Source: Hymenobacter sp. YC55
GTDB taxonomy: Bacteria; Bacteroidota; Bacteroidia; Cytophagales; Hymenobacteraceae
Assembly: GCF_029433095.1 (NCBI RefSeq)
Contig: NZ_JARNTX010000007.1
Coordinates: 62,001-126,000, forward strand
Direction of reading: 5' to 3'
Length of the DNA stretch: 64,000 nucleotides
Positions 26,549 through 34,900 of this stretch are shown in pieces. The notes beneath the pieces are model-generated. The model worked only from the letters and a program-made list of their open reading frames with translations. It was not told the DNA's origin and made no database searches. The position numbers were made by a program, and so were the translations under genes. The first letter of the stretch is position 1. Every line of letters begins with the position of its first letter.

Positions 26549-27157
26549 ATGAAAGGAGTGTTAGCACTGTTTGGGGGAGCTGGTGTGGGAGCGCTAATCG
26601 GAGTTTTAACTGGCCTTTCTATCTCCAGTACCGTGGCGGTGGTGATTGGGTCGTTGACATCCGTGCTCATTGTGCTACTCGGGTTAAAGGAAACAGCCGA
26701 TGCCCACTATCATGCGCTCCGTACCGGGGCTTTCGGCTTTGCCTGCACGGGCGCGTTACTGACCGGGATTTACCTGCGGGCCCACAACGCGCTGGCGCCA
26801 AATATCCATAATGAGGTATTACGATGGACTGCACATGGGGAATTCAGCCTGGAAGAGGCCAAGCGCTACGTAGCCTATGAACGACTGGGCATCATCCCGC
26901 CCGAAGCAACCCTCGATACCACCCGCCAGTCCCCGCACCGCTCCCGGCGCACGGTGCTCTTTGCTGCCACCATCACCCTCAGTGACTGCACCAAGTTGAA
27001 AGGGTATGAAAATTTCTCGCTACAAGAGGAAGTAGAAGCCTATCGTCGTACCGGGGCCCTCTGGAAATCCCTTGCGGAGGGTGTGGTCAAACATGTACCT
27101 GCATCCGAACAGCAAAATACCCTGCATCTCACCCGCAAATGCCTCTGCAATGACTAA
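26549..27157 (+). CDS. Membrane protein overlapping the trypsin-like protease gene
   Basis: 202 residues from the ATG at 26549, after AGGGGAC. Three hydrophobic segments occupy residues 2-24, 27-47 and 60-80 (FGGAGVGALIGVLTGLSI; VAVVIGSLTSVLIVLLGL; AFGFACTGALLTGIYL). A cytosolic or periplasmic C-terminal half includes FSLEEAKRYVAYERLG and FSLQEEVEAYRRTG, a repeated F-S-L-x-E-E pattern. Its stop overlaps the next start (ATGACTAA), so it is translationally coupled to the protease. Function unknown; possibly a membrane partner of the protease. Confidence 0.7.
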   Translation: MKGVLALFGGAGVGALIGVLTGLSISSTVAVVIGSLTSVLIVLLGLKETADAHYHALRTGAFGFACTGALLTGIYLRAHNALAPNIHNEVLRWTAHGEFSLEEAKRYVAYERLGIIPPEATLDTTRQSPHRSRRTVLFAATITLSDCTKLKGYENFSLQEEVEAYRRTGALWKSLAEGVVKHVPASEQQNTLHLTRKCLCND

Positions 27158-28670
27158 AGCGATGCTCTTATGGCTCTCGGTCCTCCTACTGGCCGTCCGA
27201 GGGCAAGCCCAGCCCTCCGCCGCCGTTGTAGCCAACCTGCAACGCGCCATTGTGCGCATCGAGAGCGGCGGGAAAGTAGGCACCGGCTTTCTGTGGCGCA
27301 ACCGCAATTCGGTGGTAACGACTATGCACCTCATTGCCAACCGGAGCCAGATAGAAGTCACCTTACATGACGGCATCCGCCGGGCGCGCGTGGTCAAAGC
27401 CCTGCGTGATCACGATCTCGTCCTCCTTGAATTGGACAACAGTGCTTCGGTCGCCAATACCACTTTAACAACTACCAATACCACTCCCATCCTCCATTCG
27501 AGTCTTTACACGGTCGGCTACAATGGCAACGGGAACCTAAACACGTTGATTGATCGCTCGTTGCGGTTGGGCTTTTCCAGTAATGGCCGTTTAGCGGGCT
27601 TGTTATCCCCGGAGCTGCAGCAGGAACTACAAACCTGCCGCATGCCGAATCCAACCATTCAAATCTTATACTTGGAGGGCACGTTGCTACCCGGCTTCTC
27701 CGGGGCACCGATCGTTGACACGGCCGGTAACCTGGTAGGCATTGCCGATGGCGGATTAGACAAAGGAGCGAGTTCTATTAGCTGGGGAGTACGAGCAGCG
27801 CAGCTGCCGAACTTGGAAGCCTCTACAGAGGCACTTGCAACCTCTCTCAATTGTGCGGGCGGTGGACAGGTCCGCTTTGCGGCCGACCGTCCGTTGGATG
27901 AGCGCAACTTGCAAGTGATACAAGCAGGTAGGTCTACTTTCGTTAAAACGAAGACGCGGACAATTGCCCAAATGCAGCATACTATTGATGATCCGGCAGG
28001 ACTCCAACAACTCTTAAACGTGTATGCGCTGAATAACAGTTTTGATTATCGCACTTTCAGCTACGATGTCTATGAGGATTTGCGAAGCGGAGCCGCTATT
28101 TGTGTGCCGGAAGGAAGCATTCCCGTCTTACAGAATGACATGCTCGAGGTTTCCTTTGCCAGGCAACAAATGGCCTTTGTGGCCTGGTTAACCAGTATTC
28201 CGTCTCCCGATAATAATCCTTTACTTCGCTACAATCCGAGTGCCACCGCCTTCCAACAAAAAATCATTGCCCGGGATGGGGGTAGTCTGTTTTACCAGTT
28301 TGATCCCAGTTCCAGTTATCAGTCGCCCTTGATTCGTGCGGATGGCGTGATTGCCAACCGCATCAGCTACGCTGGCATTAAGCAAACCCCAACTGGTTCC
28401 GGACAAGCGAGCTTTGCCCGTCAGACCTTCTCTTTTCAAACGCTTGTTGGCAGAGGGGCGTACTTTCTTGGGGCGGCCGCACTCAACGACGCGTACACGG
28501 ATGAGAATATCAGCTTAACCAATAGGTGCGTACTGAGTGGACAATGTCGGGCCGCCACCCCCGACCCGAGCTGTGTGTCAACCTGTAAAAGGGTGGAATT
28601 GTATGCCCAGTTGGTATTAGGAGTACATATGGTCGGGTTTTCGAATAGCCAAGCCTCCGCTAGTAATTAA
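27150..28670 (+). CDS. Secreted trypsin-like serine protease
   Basis: 506 residues from the ATG at 27150, whose ATGACTAA overlaps the upstream stop. Signal peptide (MTKAMLLWLSVLLLAVRGQAQ). An S1-like chymotrypsin domain carries a full triad: His60 in VVTTMHLIA, Asp89 in RDHDLVLLEL, Ser184 in LLPGFSGAPIVDTAGNLVGIADGG. A C-terminal ~300-residue region of unknown fold follows (FRTFSYDVYEDL-like, Cys-rich end CVLSGQC...CVSTCKR). Likely acts in the periplasm or outside. Coupling to a three-helix membrane protein and closeness to a TIR gene and M43 protease are notable, but a shared function is inference. Confidence 0.85.
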   Translation: MTKAMLLWLSVLLLAVRGQAQPSAAVVANLQRAIVRIESGGKVGTGFLWRNRNSVVTTMHLIANRSQIEVTLHDGIRRARVVKALRDHDLVLLELDNSASVANTTLTTTNTTPILHSSLYTVGYNGNGNLNTLIDRSLRLGFSSNGRLAGLLSPELQQELQTCRMPNPTIQILYLEGTLLPGFSGAPIVDTAGNLVGIADGGLDKGASSISWGVRAAQLPNLEASTEALATSLNCAGGGQVRFAADRPLDERNLQVIQAGRSTFVKTKTRTIAQMQHTIDDPAGLQQLLNVYALNNSFDYRTFSYDVYEDLRSGAAICVPEGSIPVLQNDMLEVSFARQQMAFVAWLTSIPSPDNNPLLRYNPSATAFQQKIIARDGGSLFYQFDPSSSYQSPLIRADGVIANRISYAGIKQTPTGSGQASFARQTFSFQTLVGRGAYFLGAAALNDAYTDENISLTNRCVLSGQCRAATPDPSCVSTCKRVELYAQLVLGVHMVGFSNSQASASN

Positions 28671-28673
28671 GTC

Positions 28674-28791
28674 TTATCATAACTTATAATCTCTTTTGCT
28701 TTAGCATCTGACCTAAGTACGATAAGGAAGGGTTATCATAACTTATAATTTCTTTGGCTTTGATTGCTGACTTAGTTAGGACAAGGGAGAC
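28674..28791. repeat. Two tandem ~59-bp imperfect repeats
   Basis: Both units begin TTATCATAACTTATAAT and continue TCTTT(T/G)GCTTT...TGAC..A...A.AAGG. Starts at 28674 and 28733, period 59. The first begins three bases after the protease stop codon. The leading 10-mer also forms the arm of the lox-like repeat at 21029-21063. Confidence 0.7.
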
Positions 28792-29099
28792 TCATCGTAT
28801 CTGAATTTCTTTTTTTCGGTTCATGATTTATGTGCTCGCACGGTGAGGAGTTCATACCAGAGCTAGTAAGGCGATACTTAGTCTCCTCTTGTGACAGGTC
28901 CCGTTGGTGTATAAGCATACTTGCTGGCCTCATGATTTAGCTAGAGTTGGTAGTAAGAAGCACTTACGAGTTGTGCCCAGCTCCTATCTCAGAGGTAACC
29001 GGCTCCCATCTTAAGGTAACCCTGACTTCTTACAACACGAAGTGGTAGGCAAGGCCTCGTATTACGCCAAATGACCACTAATGACAGCACTGCACTGTT

Positions 29100-29137
29100 T
29101 GTGACATACGAGGAACACCTGTTTTAAGAATGTCACA
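29100..29137. repeat. 38-bp palindromic repeat, left copy
   Basis: Outer arms TGTGACAT/ATGTCACA and inner GGAACA-CC-TGTTTT. It is identical to 41017-41054 at 35 of 38 positions and in the same orientation. The two bound a 12-kb segment rich in recombinases. A central two-base gap within a dyad is the layout of serine-recombinase crossover sites. Confidence 0.7.
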
Positions 29138-29385
29138 ACCAGGGGTTAGCTTCCCTCTGCCAAAAGTTACATGCTAAGGAGGAACGTCCTTGAGGTGTGG
29201 CTTTGGCTAAAAGTTTAGTCCAAGGATTAAATGGTGGACTTGCCAATGCCCACTTTTCGGTAGGAAATAGTACGTGGCTATTATGGGTTGCCTAATCGAA
29301 TTAGCGTAGCAAGGGAAAGCAACGGCAGGGAGAGCTACTTGCGTCGTACGACGCTGCCCGGCTGCCGGCTAACACTGACTGGCTA

Positions 29386-29395
29386 GCTTGAATCT
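29386..29395. promoter_or_regulatory. AraC operator-like half-site upstream of the first AraC gene
   Basis: GCTTGAATCT matches the half-sites at 30309-30344 (TTGAATYTCATAAGC) and lies 15 bp before the AraC start codon. It fits autoregulation. Confidence 0.4.
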
Positions 29396-29409
29396 GGTAA
29401 CTTTACGTG

Positions 29410-30312
29410 ATGTCAAAGCCCGAGAGCCTCCCTGAATTTTACCAGCACCATTTCAAGGAACTACCCGCCCCCCAGCCCCCGCAGTTGGGACAAATCAACG
29501 TGTTTCGGCTGGAGGACGTGCTGGCCCCCAGCGCCGAGCCGGTGCAGTACAGCCGCCGGGATTTCTATAAAATCACACTCATCCGGGGCCGCAACGCTTA
29601 CCACTACGCCGATAAAAGCCTGGAAATAGCCGGGCCGACGCTGTTGTTTTTCAATCCCCAGGTGCCTTACACCTGGCAGCCTCTTTCGGACGATACCACC
29701 GGGTTTTTCTGCATTTTCCGCGAAGCATTCTTTCACGGCTGGGGCAACCCGACGCTCATCGAATTGCCGCTGTTTCAGCCCGGTAGCGCCCCCGCCTATC
29801 CCCTCACGGCCGCGCAGGACGAAGCGGTAAGTGCGCTGTATGGGAAGATGCTGGCCGAACTGGACTCCGATTATCCCCTCAAGTATGAGCTGCTGCGTAA
29901 CTACACGTCGGAGTTGATTCATACTGCCCTCAAGCTGCGGCCCACCGCGGCCCGCTACCAGCACCCCGACGCCAAGTCGCGGCTGGCCGCCGTGTTCCTC
30001 GAGCTGCTCGAGCGCCAGTTTCCCATCGAGTCACCTACCCGCCGGTTTGCTTTGCGCTCAGCCAGTGACTTTGCCCAGCAACTGGCCGTACATGTCAACC
30101 ACCTTAACCGCTGCGTGCGCGACACAACCGGCAAAACCACCACCGACCACATCGCTGAGCGCCTGGCCGGCGAAGCCCGGGCCCTGCTGCGGCACACCGA
30201 CTGGAACATTGCCGAAGTCGGCTACAGCCTGGGCTTCGATGAGCCCGCCAACTTCAACTACTTCTTCAAGAAGCAAACCGGGCTGGCGCCGTCCGCTTTT
30301 CGGCGGGTTTGA
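29410..30312 (+). CDS. AraC-family transcriptional regulator (cassette 1)
   Basis: 300 residues from the ATG at 29410 (GTG at 29407 is adjacent). The N-terminal cupin-like ligand domain (YSRRDFYKITLIRGRNAYHYADKS, NPQVPYTWQPL) is followed by a C-terminal double helix-turn-helix: SASDFAQQLAVHVNHLNRCVRDTTG and WNIAEVGYSLGFDEPANFNYFFKKQTGLAPSAF. It resembles the regulator at 35739 along its length. The following SDR gene is probably its target. TTGAAT half-sites lie before this gene and between it and the SDR. Confidence 0.92.
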   Translation: MSKPESLPEFYQHHFKELPAPQPPQLGQINVFRLEDVLAPSAEPVQYSRRDFYKITLIRGRNAYHYADKSLEIAGPTLLFFNPQVPYTWQPLSDDTTGFFCIFREAFFHGWGNPTLIELPLFQPGSAPAYPLTAAQDEAVSALYGKMLAELDSDYPLKYELLRNYTSELIHTALKLRPTAARYQHPDAKSRLAAVFLELLERQFPIESPTRRFALRSASDFAQQLAVHVNHLNRCVRDTTGKTTTDHIAERLAGEARALLRHTDWNIAEVGYSLGFDEPANFNYFFKKQTGLAPSAFRRV

Positions 30313-30344
30313 ATTTCATAAGCATCGGCTTGAATCTCATAAGC
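30309..30344. promoter_or_regulatory. Tandem AraC operator-like sites in front of SDR 1
   Basis: TTGAATTTCATAAGC (30309-30323) and TTGAATCTCATAAGC (30330-30344) are direct repeats spaced 21 bp, two helical turns, typical for AraC-type operators. The first overlaps the AraC stop codon. The same arrangement occurs at 35709-35744. Confidence 0.6.
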
Positions 30345-30433
30345 GCCTGGTGCCGGGAGGGGAGGACCTTTGCTGTCGTTAATCGAGTCCCTCGAATCAA
30401 CGCGCAAACCCTCATTTTAACCAACACCCCCGC

Positions 30434-31303
30434 ATGGACATCCAAGTACACACTCCGCAAGCCTGGTTTATCACTGGGGCCTCGAAAGGCTTCGGGCTCG
30501 AACTGGTGAAACAACTGCTGGCGCAAGGCCACCAGGTAGCGGCCACTTCCCGCAACGCCGATGAGCTGCGCGCCGCCGTCAACTCCGACTCCCCCAACTT
30601 TCTGCCGCTGGCCGTGGAGCTGACCGTCGAGGCCCGCGTGGGCGAAGCCATTGCGGCCACCGTGCGGCAGTTCGGCCGCCTGGATGTGGTCGTCAACAAC
30701 GCCGGCTATGGCCAGCTAGGCAGCCTGGAAGAAGTAACCGACGCCGAGGCGCGCGAAAACTTCGACGTCAACGTGTTTGGCACGCTCAACGTCATTCGCC
30801 AGGCCATGCCGCAGCTGCGAGAGCAGCAGCGCGGGCATATCTTCAACTTCTCCTCCATTGCCGGCATTCAGGGCGGTTTCCCCGGCTGGGGCGTGTATTG
30901 TGCCACCAAGTTTGCGGTCGAAGGCCTCTCCGAAGCCCTGGCCGCCGAGGTGGCCGCGTTCGGGGTGAAGGTAACAGTCGTGGCGCCCGGCTATTTCCGC
31001 ACCAACTTCCTACAGTCCGGCTCACTGAAGCTGGCCGCCGACCAACTACCAGCTTACCAAGTCGTGCGCGATAACGAGGCGTACCACGACCAGGTGCGGG
31101 AAACCAACTCCCAGCTGGGTGACCCAGCGAAAGGCGCCGCGGCCTTGATTCAGATTGCCGCCGCACCCCATCCGCCCGTGCACCTGCTGCTGGGCGCGGA
31201 CGCCTACGGCTTGGCCGAGGCGAAAATCAAGAGCTTACAAACGGACATGGCGACTTGGCAAGCCCTCTCGCACGCCACCGCCGCCGAGCCGGCCCACGCG
31301 TAG
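30434..31303 (+). CDS. SDR-family oxidoreductase (cassette 1)
   Basis: 289 residues. WFITGASKGFGLELVKQLL (cofactor loop with GASKGFG), NNAGYGQLG, catalytic Ser in NFSSIAG, Tyr-x-x-x-Lys in YCATK, and VVAPGYFRTNF. The length and extended C-terminus (VHLLLGADAYGLAEAKI) are typical of the ~280-residue SDR group often paired with AraC regulators. It lies 121 bp after that gene with operator-like repeats between. Substrate unknown. Confidence 0.93.
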   Translation: MDIQVHTPQAWFITGASKGFGLELVKQLLAQGHQVAATSRNADELRAAVNSDSPNFLPLAVELTVEARVGEAIAATVRQFGRLDVVVNNAGYGQLGSLEEVTDAEARENFDVNVFGTLNVIRQAMPQLREQQRGHIFNFSSIAGIQGGFPGWGVYCATKFAVEGLSEALAAEVAAFGVKVTVVAPGYFRTNFLQSGSLKLAADQLPAYQVVRDNEAYHDQVRETNSQLGDPAKGAAALIQIAAAPHPPVHLLLGADAYGLAEAKIKSLQTDMATWQALSHATAAEPAHA

Positions 31304-31427
31304 TTTTTTCGAATGGTGGCCCGCCTGGACCCAATTCCTGGGGCTAGGCGGGCCGCTTCATTCCTCCCCAATCTAGCCCTGCGCCGCCGCCAAGGGCCTC
31401 CGCTGCGCGGCCTTTCCTTGCTTCACC

Positions 31428-31862
31428 ATGCCGTTACTTTATCTCCATTGCCCCGAAAACACGTTTTCTGCGGCGGCGAAAGAGGCGTTGGCCGACGAGT
31501 TGACGACCATCGCCCTGGCCACCGAGCAGCTGCCTGATACGCCTTTTGTGCGCAGCACCGTTTGGCTTTACATCCACGAATACCCGGCCGCCACCGTGTA
31601 CCACGGCGGCAAATCGGCCGGTACCCGGGTGATTAGCCTGGAAGTGAATGCGTTCGCGGGCGGCCATGACAACGCCTCCAAACAGGCGCTTATCCAGCAG
31701 TTTACGGAAGCCTTTCGGCACCACGCCGGTCTTACTGACGCAGACCGCGTGCCCGTGTACATCCTTTTCCGGGATGTGCCCGAATCCAACTGGGGCGTCT
31801 TTGGCACGACGATAACGCTACACGACCTGCATCATCCACCAGCCGGGGCAGCCGTCATTTAA
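31428..31862 (+). CDS. Tautomerase-family protein
   Basis: 144 residues from the ATG at 31428. The protein starts MPLLYLHCPENTF, so Pro2 becomes the N-terminal catalytic base after Met removal. VSL-type strands follow (TVWLYIHEYPAATVYHGGK; RVISLEVNAFAGG), and KQALIQQFTEAFRHHAG is the helix of the MIF/4-oxalocrotonate tautomerase fold. Two beta-alpha-beta halves fit the longer family members. It is downstream of SDR 1 and may act with it on a small carbonyl compound. Confidence 0.8.
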   Translation: MPLLYLHCPENTFSAAAKEALADELTTIALATEQLPDTPFVRSTVWLYIHEYPAATVYHGGKSAGTRVISLEVNAFAGGHDNASKQALIQQFTEAFRHHAGLTDADRVPVYILFRDVPESNWGVFGTTITLHDLHHPPAGAAVI

Positions 31863-32262
31863 CGGGTCTCGCGTCCGTCTACGAAAACGACCGCGGCAGT
31901 TGCAGACTCCTCGATGATTAGCTTGAGTCGGGCGTTTATTGGGGGAAGCCACCCTAAAAAGCGCTTGAAACAGCGTTTCGCTTGGCAAAAGCTACCGCTC
32001 AACGCATTCGAGACACGACACCCAGACTTCTGCAACAGCCACGACCGTATTTTGGGACTTGATCCCGTTGGGTTCAATGACCTGGCTATTGGTGAGGCAG
32101 CTGAAAAGAAATAGGGAGAGCTTCATAAAGGGCGTACCACCCGCCGGGGATGGGTTTTCCCATATGCGTGGGTCCTATCCCTTGCGAGTAGTAAGCTGCG
32201 CGTTAACAACGGAAAGGTTGGTTCTGCGTGTAAGCAAGGGATCCAACCCCAATACTAGTGCT
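31863..32262. other. Intergenic, no feature seen
   Basis: About 400 bp with only short non-protein-like frames. It presumably contains the promoter for the Tat-exported SDR. Confidence 0.35.
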
Positions 32263-33270
32263 ATGAAAGAAGAAACTCCACTTAGCCGCCGGCAAGTGCT
32301 TACGGGCCTGAGTGCCAGCCTCGCCGTCGCGGCGGTCGGCCCCGTGCTCGGTGCCGAAGCCGCTACCCGCCCCGCGGCCGCCGGGGCGCCCCCTTTGGAA
32401 GACCCCACCAGCGCCTACCCAAAGCCGCCCTACAAAAGTCAACAGCAGTCCTGGCCCGGTCTGGCCTCTAAGATGGTGCCCGTGCCCGACCACGGCGAGA
32501 AGAGTTACAAGGGCTCGGGCCGCCTGAAAGGCCGCAAAGCCCTCATCACGGGCGGCGACTCGGGCATGGGCCGGGCCGCCGCCATTGCCTACGCCCGCGA
32601 AGGCGCTGATGTGGCTATCAACTACCTGCCGGCCGAGGAAGCCGACGCCAAGGAAGTCATTGCGCTTATTAAAGCCGCTGGCCAGAAAGCCGTCGCGCTT
32701 CCCGGTGACCTGCGCGACGAAGCCTTTTGTAAGAAGCTGGTCGCTGATGCTGTGCGCCAGCTCGGCGGCCTCGACATTCTGGTCAGCAATGCAGCCCGCC
32801 AGCAGACCCACGAGTCCATCCTGGACCTGACGACGGAGCAGTTTGACTGGACAATGAAGACCAACATCTACGCGCCGTTCTGGCTGATTAAGGCCGCGCT
32901 GCCCCACCTCAAGCCCGGTTCCTCCATCATCGGTACGACTTCCGTGCAGGCCACCGACCCCTCGGCTAACCTCTACGATTACGCCCAGACCAAGGCCGCC
33001 ACTACCAGCTTCGTTCGCTCGCTGGCCAAGCAGCTCGGGCCGAAGGGCATTCGCGTGAACGGCGTGGCCCCCGGCCCTATCTGGACGCCGCTGCAAGTGA
33101 GCGGCGGAGCCACCCAGGAAAAGCTCGTCACCTTTGGCGGCGATACGCCGCTGGGCCGCGCCGGTCAACCGGCCGAGCTGGCGGGCATTTACGTGCTGCT
33201 GGCCGACCCGCTGGCCAGCTACGCCAACGGCCAGATTTACGGTTCGGCCGGCGGCGGCGGCCAGCCGTAG
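32263..33270 (+). CDS. Tat-exported SDR oxidoreductase
   Basis: 335 residues from the ATG at 32263. The N-terminus has a twin-arginine signal: SRRQVLTGLSASLAVAAVGPVLG. A Pro-rich linker leads into an SDR domain: KALITGGDSGMGRAAA, SNAARQQ, SIIGTTSVQA, YDYAQTKAA (Tyr and Lys), VNGVAPGPIWTPL. The N-terminal extension around residues 45-85 (YPKPPYKSQQQSWPG) is typical of YdaD/YghA-type SDRs. A Tat-targeted SDR needs pre-folding with its cofactor. It may be stress-related. A strong terminator follows. Confidence 0.9.
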   Translation: MKEETPLSRRQVLTGLSASLAVAAVGPVLGAEAATRPAAAGAPPLEDPTSAYPKPPYKSQQQSWPGLASKMVPVPDHGEKSYKGSGRLKGRKALITGGDSGMGRAAAIAYAREGADVAINYLPAEEADAKEVIALIKAAGQKAVALPGDLRDEAFCKKLVADAVRQLGGLDILVSNAARQQTHESILDLTTEQFDWTMKTNIYAPFWLIKAALPHLKPGSSIIGTTSVQATDPSANLYDYAQTKAATTSFVRSLAKQLGPKGIRVNGVAPGPIWTPLQVSGGATQEKLVTFGGDTPLGRAGQPAELAGIYVLLADPLASYANGQIYGSAGGGGQP

Positions 33271-33340
33271 TCCCGGCGGCAGCAACCCGCTGCTAGTTGG
33301 CTACCAATAGCGTAAGACCGGTTCAGAAAGCGAGTGTACC

Positions 33341-33368
33341 AAAGGCCCCGACAGTTGTCGGGGCCTTT
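33341..33368. terminator. Strong bidirectional terminator
   Basis: AAAGGCCCCGACA and TGTCGGGGCCTTT form a perfect 13-bp stem with a GT loop. A-rich and T-rich ends make it work on both strands. It ends the 32263 gene and possibly the leftward DUF72 gene. Confidence 0.9.
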
Positions 33369-33384
33369 CTTGTATTGCTACAGG

Positions 33385-33553
33385 GGTTCTTCTGCCAACG
33401 GGGCGGCCGTCCACCACCGCCTGCCCGGCCACGACCGGTAGCCCCGCGTGAAGGCCCGCTGTGCCACGGCCCTGGAGAAAGCCCGTGCCGTGGGGTACCA
33501 CGACCTGGCCCTGGAAACCAGCGCCCCCTACCCCCGCACGCGCGTCGTCCGGC
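33385..33553 (+). pseudogene. Possible GNAT acetyltransferase remnant
   Basis: After a stop at about 33440, the plus frame reads ATALEKARAVGYHDLALETS, like the A-x-x-x-G-Y-x-x-L-x-L-E-T segment of GNAT acetyltransferases. Nothing else of the domain remains. Weak. Confidence 0.25.
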
Positions 33554-34312
33554 TCACGCCCGCTCCGCGACCAGCCGCTGCAGGTCTTGAGCATTGTCAA
33601 ACGCGGCGCCCATGGTATTGTTGAAGTAGGCATACACGTCTTTTCCCTCGTGGAGGTAGTCGTGGATCTGCTCGGCCTGGTCGTGCAGAAAGTCGCGCTC
33701 GTAGGAGGCGCGGTAGTTGCCCTGCGGGCCGTGGAAGCGTAGATAGACAAAGTCGGCCCCCTCGTTGAGTTGGGCGTTTCGGGCGGGACCTTTGTCGTGC
33801 CGCACCAGGCTGGCGCCGTGCTGGTCCAGCAGATCAACCGTATCCTCTACATACCAGCTGGGGTGGCGAAACTCCACCGCTTGGCGCCACTCGTGGGCGG
33901 GGTCGGCCGCGGCCAGCGCCTGCAAGAGGGCCCGGACCGCGGGTAGCTGGCGAAGGGTGGTGCTCGGCGGGAACTGCAGGAGCAAGCAGCCCTTTTTGGG
34001 GCCCAACGCCCGGGCGGCCTCGAGAAAGCGGACCAGGCCGGAGAGGTCCTCGGCCAGCAGCTTGGTGTGCGTGATATCGCGCCACAGCTTGAGGGTAAAG
34101 GCAAACGCCGGGCCGGTTTCCGCGGCCCAGGCCGCAAACGTTTTGGGCTGGGGGATGCGGTAGAAGGTGCTGTTCACCTCCATCGAGTTAAACAGGGTGG
34201 CATAGTAGGTGAGGCGGCTGGTGGCCTGGTAGGCCTCGGGAAAGGTGGCCTTCGGGCCGGGCACGACGATGCCGCTGGTGCCCGTGCGCAGGGTGCCAAG
34301 GAGGGCGGGCAT
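33554..34312 (-). CDS. DUF72 domain protein
   Basis: 252 residues from the ATG at 34312. DUF72 TIM-barrel pattern: GTSGIVVPG near the N-terminus, SRLTYYATLFNSMEVNSTFYRIP, FAFTLKLWRDITH, GCLLLQFPPS, AVEFRHPSW, DFVYLRFHGP with YRASYERDFL, and VYAYFNNTMGAAFDNAQDL. The length is typical. The biochemical role of DUF72 (YecE-like) proteins is not established. It stands alone, between two terminators. Confidence 0.92.
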   Translation of the reverse strand: MPALLGTLRTGTSGIVVPGPKATFPEAYQATSRLTYYATLFNSMEVNSTFYRIPQPKTFAAWAAETGPAFAFTLKLWRDITHTKLLAEDLSGLVRFLEAARALGPKKGCLLLQFPPSTTLRQLPAVRALLQALAAADPAHEWRQAVEFRHPSWYVEDTVDLLDQHGASLVRHDKGPARNAQLNEGADFVYLRFHGPQGNYRASYERDFLHDQAEQIHDYLHEGKDVYAYFNNTMGAAFDNAQDLQRLVAERA

Positions 34313-34900
34313 GGGAAGGAGGTAGACGGGAGTTTTGGGGTAGTACGGGCCACGCGGCCGCGGCGTTTTACCCCAGGCGCCTCTTCACGGGGGCCCAACG
34401 GATCCTCTGCTGGTCCTAGTAGCGCTCGTTGCCGGCCCGGCAGGGGCTTGACGCTATAAGGCCCTGCACGCCGCCGAAGGCAACGGGTTGCGCTTCTACG
34501 CCGGGTCCCTGTTGCGCTACTTCTTCACCCGCCACGGCGTTCAGATTCCCATACCCGCCGAGTTGCTGGCCCAGGTCGAACACCGTCGACTGGCAGCAGG
34601 GGTGTCTTGTCCGTCCAAGAAATGGACCGAATTCGTAGACGCACTTGGATAAGATAGACACGCTACTAAGTAGGCCAAAACAAGAGAGAAAGCAGGAAAC
34701 CGCCCCAGTGATCAATGGTTCACTGGGGCGGTTTCACGGCATTTCGTAGACGCTGGCGGGGTGGCGCAGCAGGGCCTGCTGCCTCCTCAGCACGACAGAG
34801 GCTTCGCGTCATTTTATACCCTTTCGGTTATAGGAAGGCCTAAAAAAGCCCCGGGCGCGTTGGCGGCCGGGGCAGTTTTGGGTGCTTGCTGCGGCTGCTA
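34313..34900. other. Intergenic with decayed frame and terminator
   Basis: A plus-strand open stretch at about 34451-34652 reads like protein (ALHAAEGNGLRFYAGSLLRY, FFTRHGVQIPIPAELLAQVE) but lacks a start codon and is preceded by a stop, so it is probably a gene remnant. A strong terminator lies at 34697-34734. Confidence 0.35.
34697..34734. terminator. Strong bidirectional terminator
   Basis: AAACCGCCCCAGTG and CACTGGGGCGGTTT form a perfect 14-bp stem with a 10-nt loop and A/T-rich ends. It fits the end of the leftward SDR-2 operon. Confidence 0.85.

Larger units (their letters stand above)
28671..29409. other. Intergenic with tandem repeat and the left 38-bp palindromic repeat
   Basis: About 740 bp with no credible gene. 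It contains a 59-bp tandem repeat just after the protease stop (28674-28791), the 38-bp element at 29100-29137, and an operator-like half-site before the AraC gene (29386-29395). Confidence 0.5.

Noticed and set aside
28674..28791. CRISPR-like repeat pair
   Set aside because: Only two adjacent imperfect units with no spacer.
29100..29137. CRP-type operator (TGTGA-N6-TCACA)
   Set aside because: The arms are spaced far too widely for a CRP site; the 38-bp symmetric layout and second copy fit a recombination site better.
32203..33285. 360-codon minus-strand frame
   Set aside because: Antisense shadow of the Tat-exported SDR.
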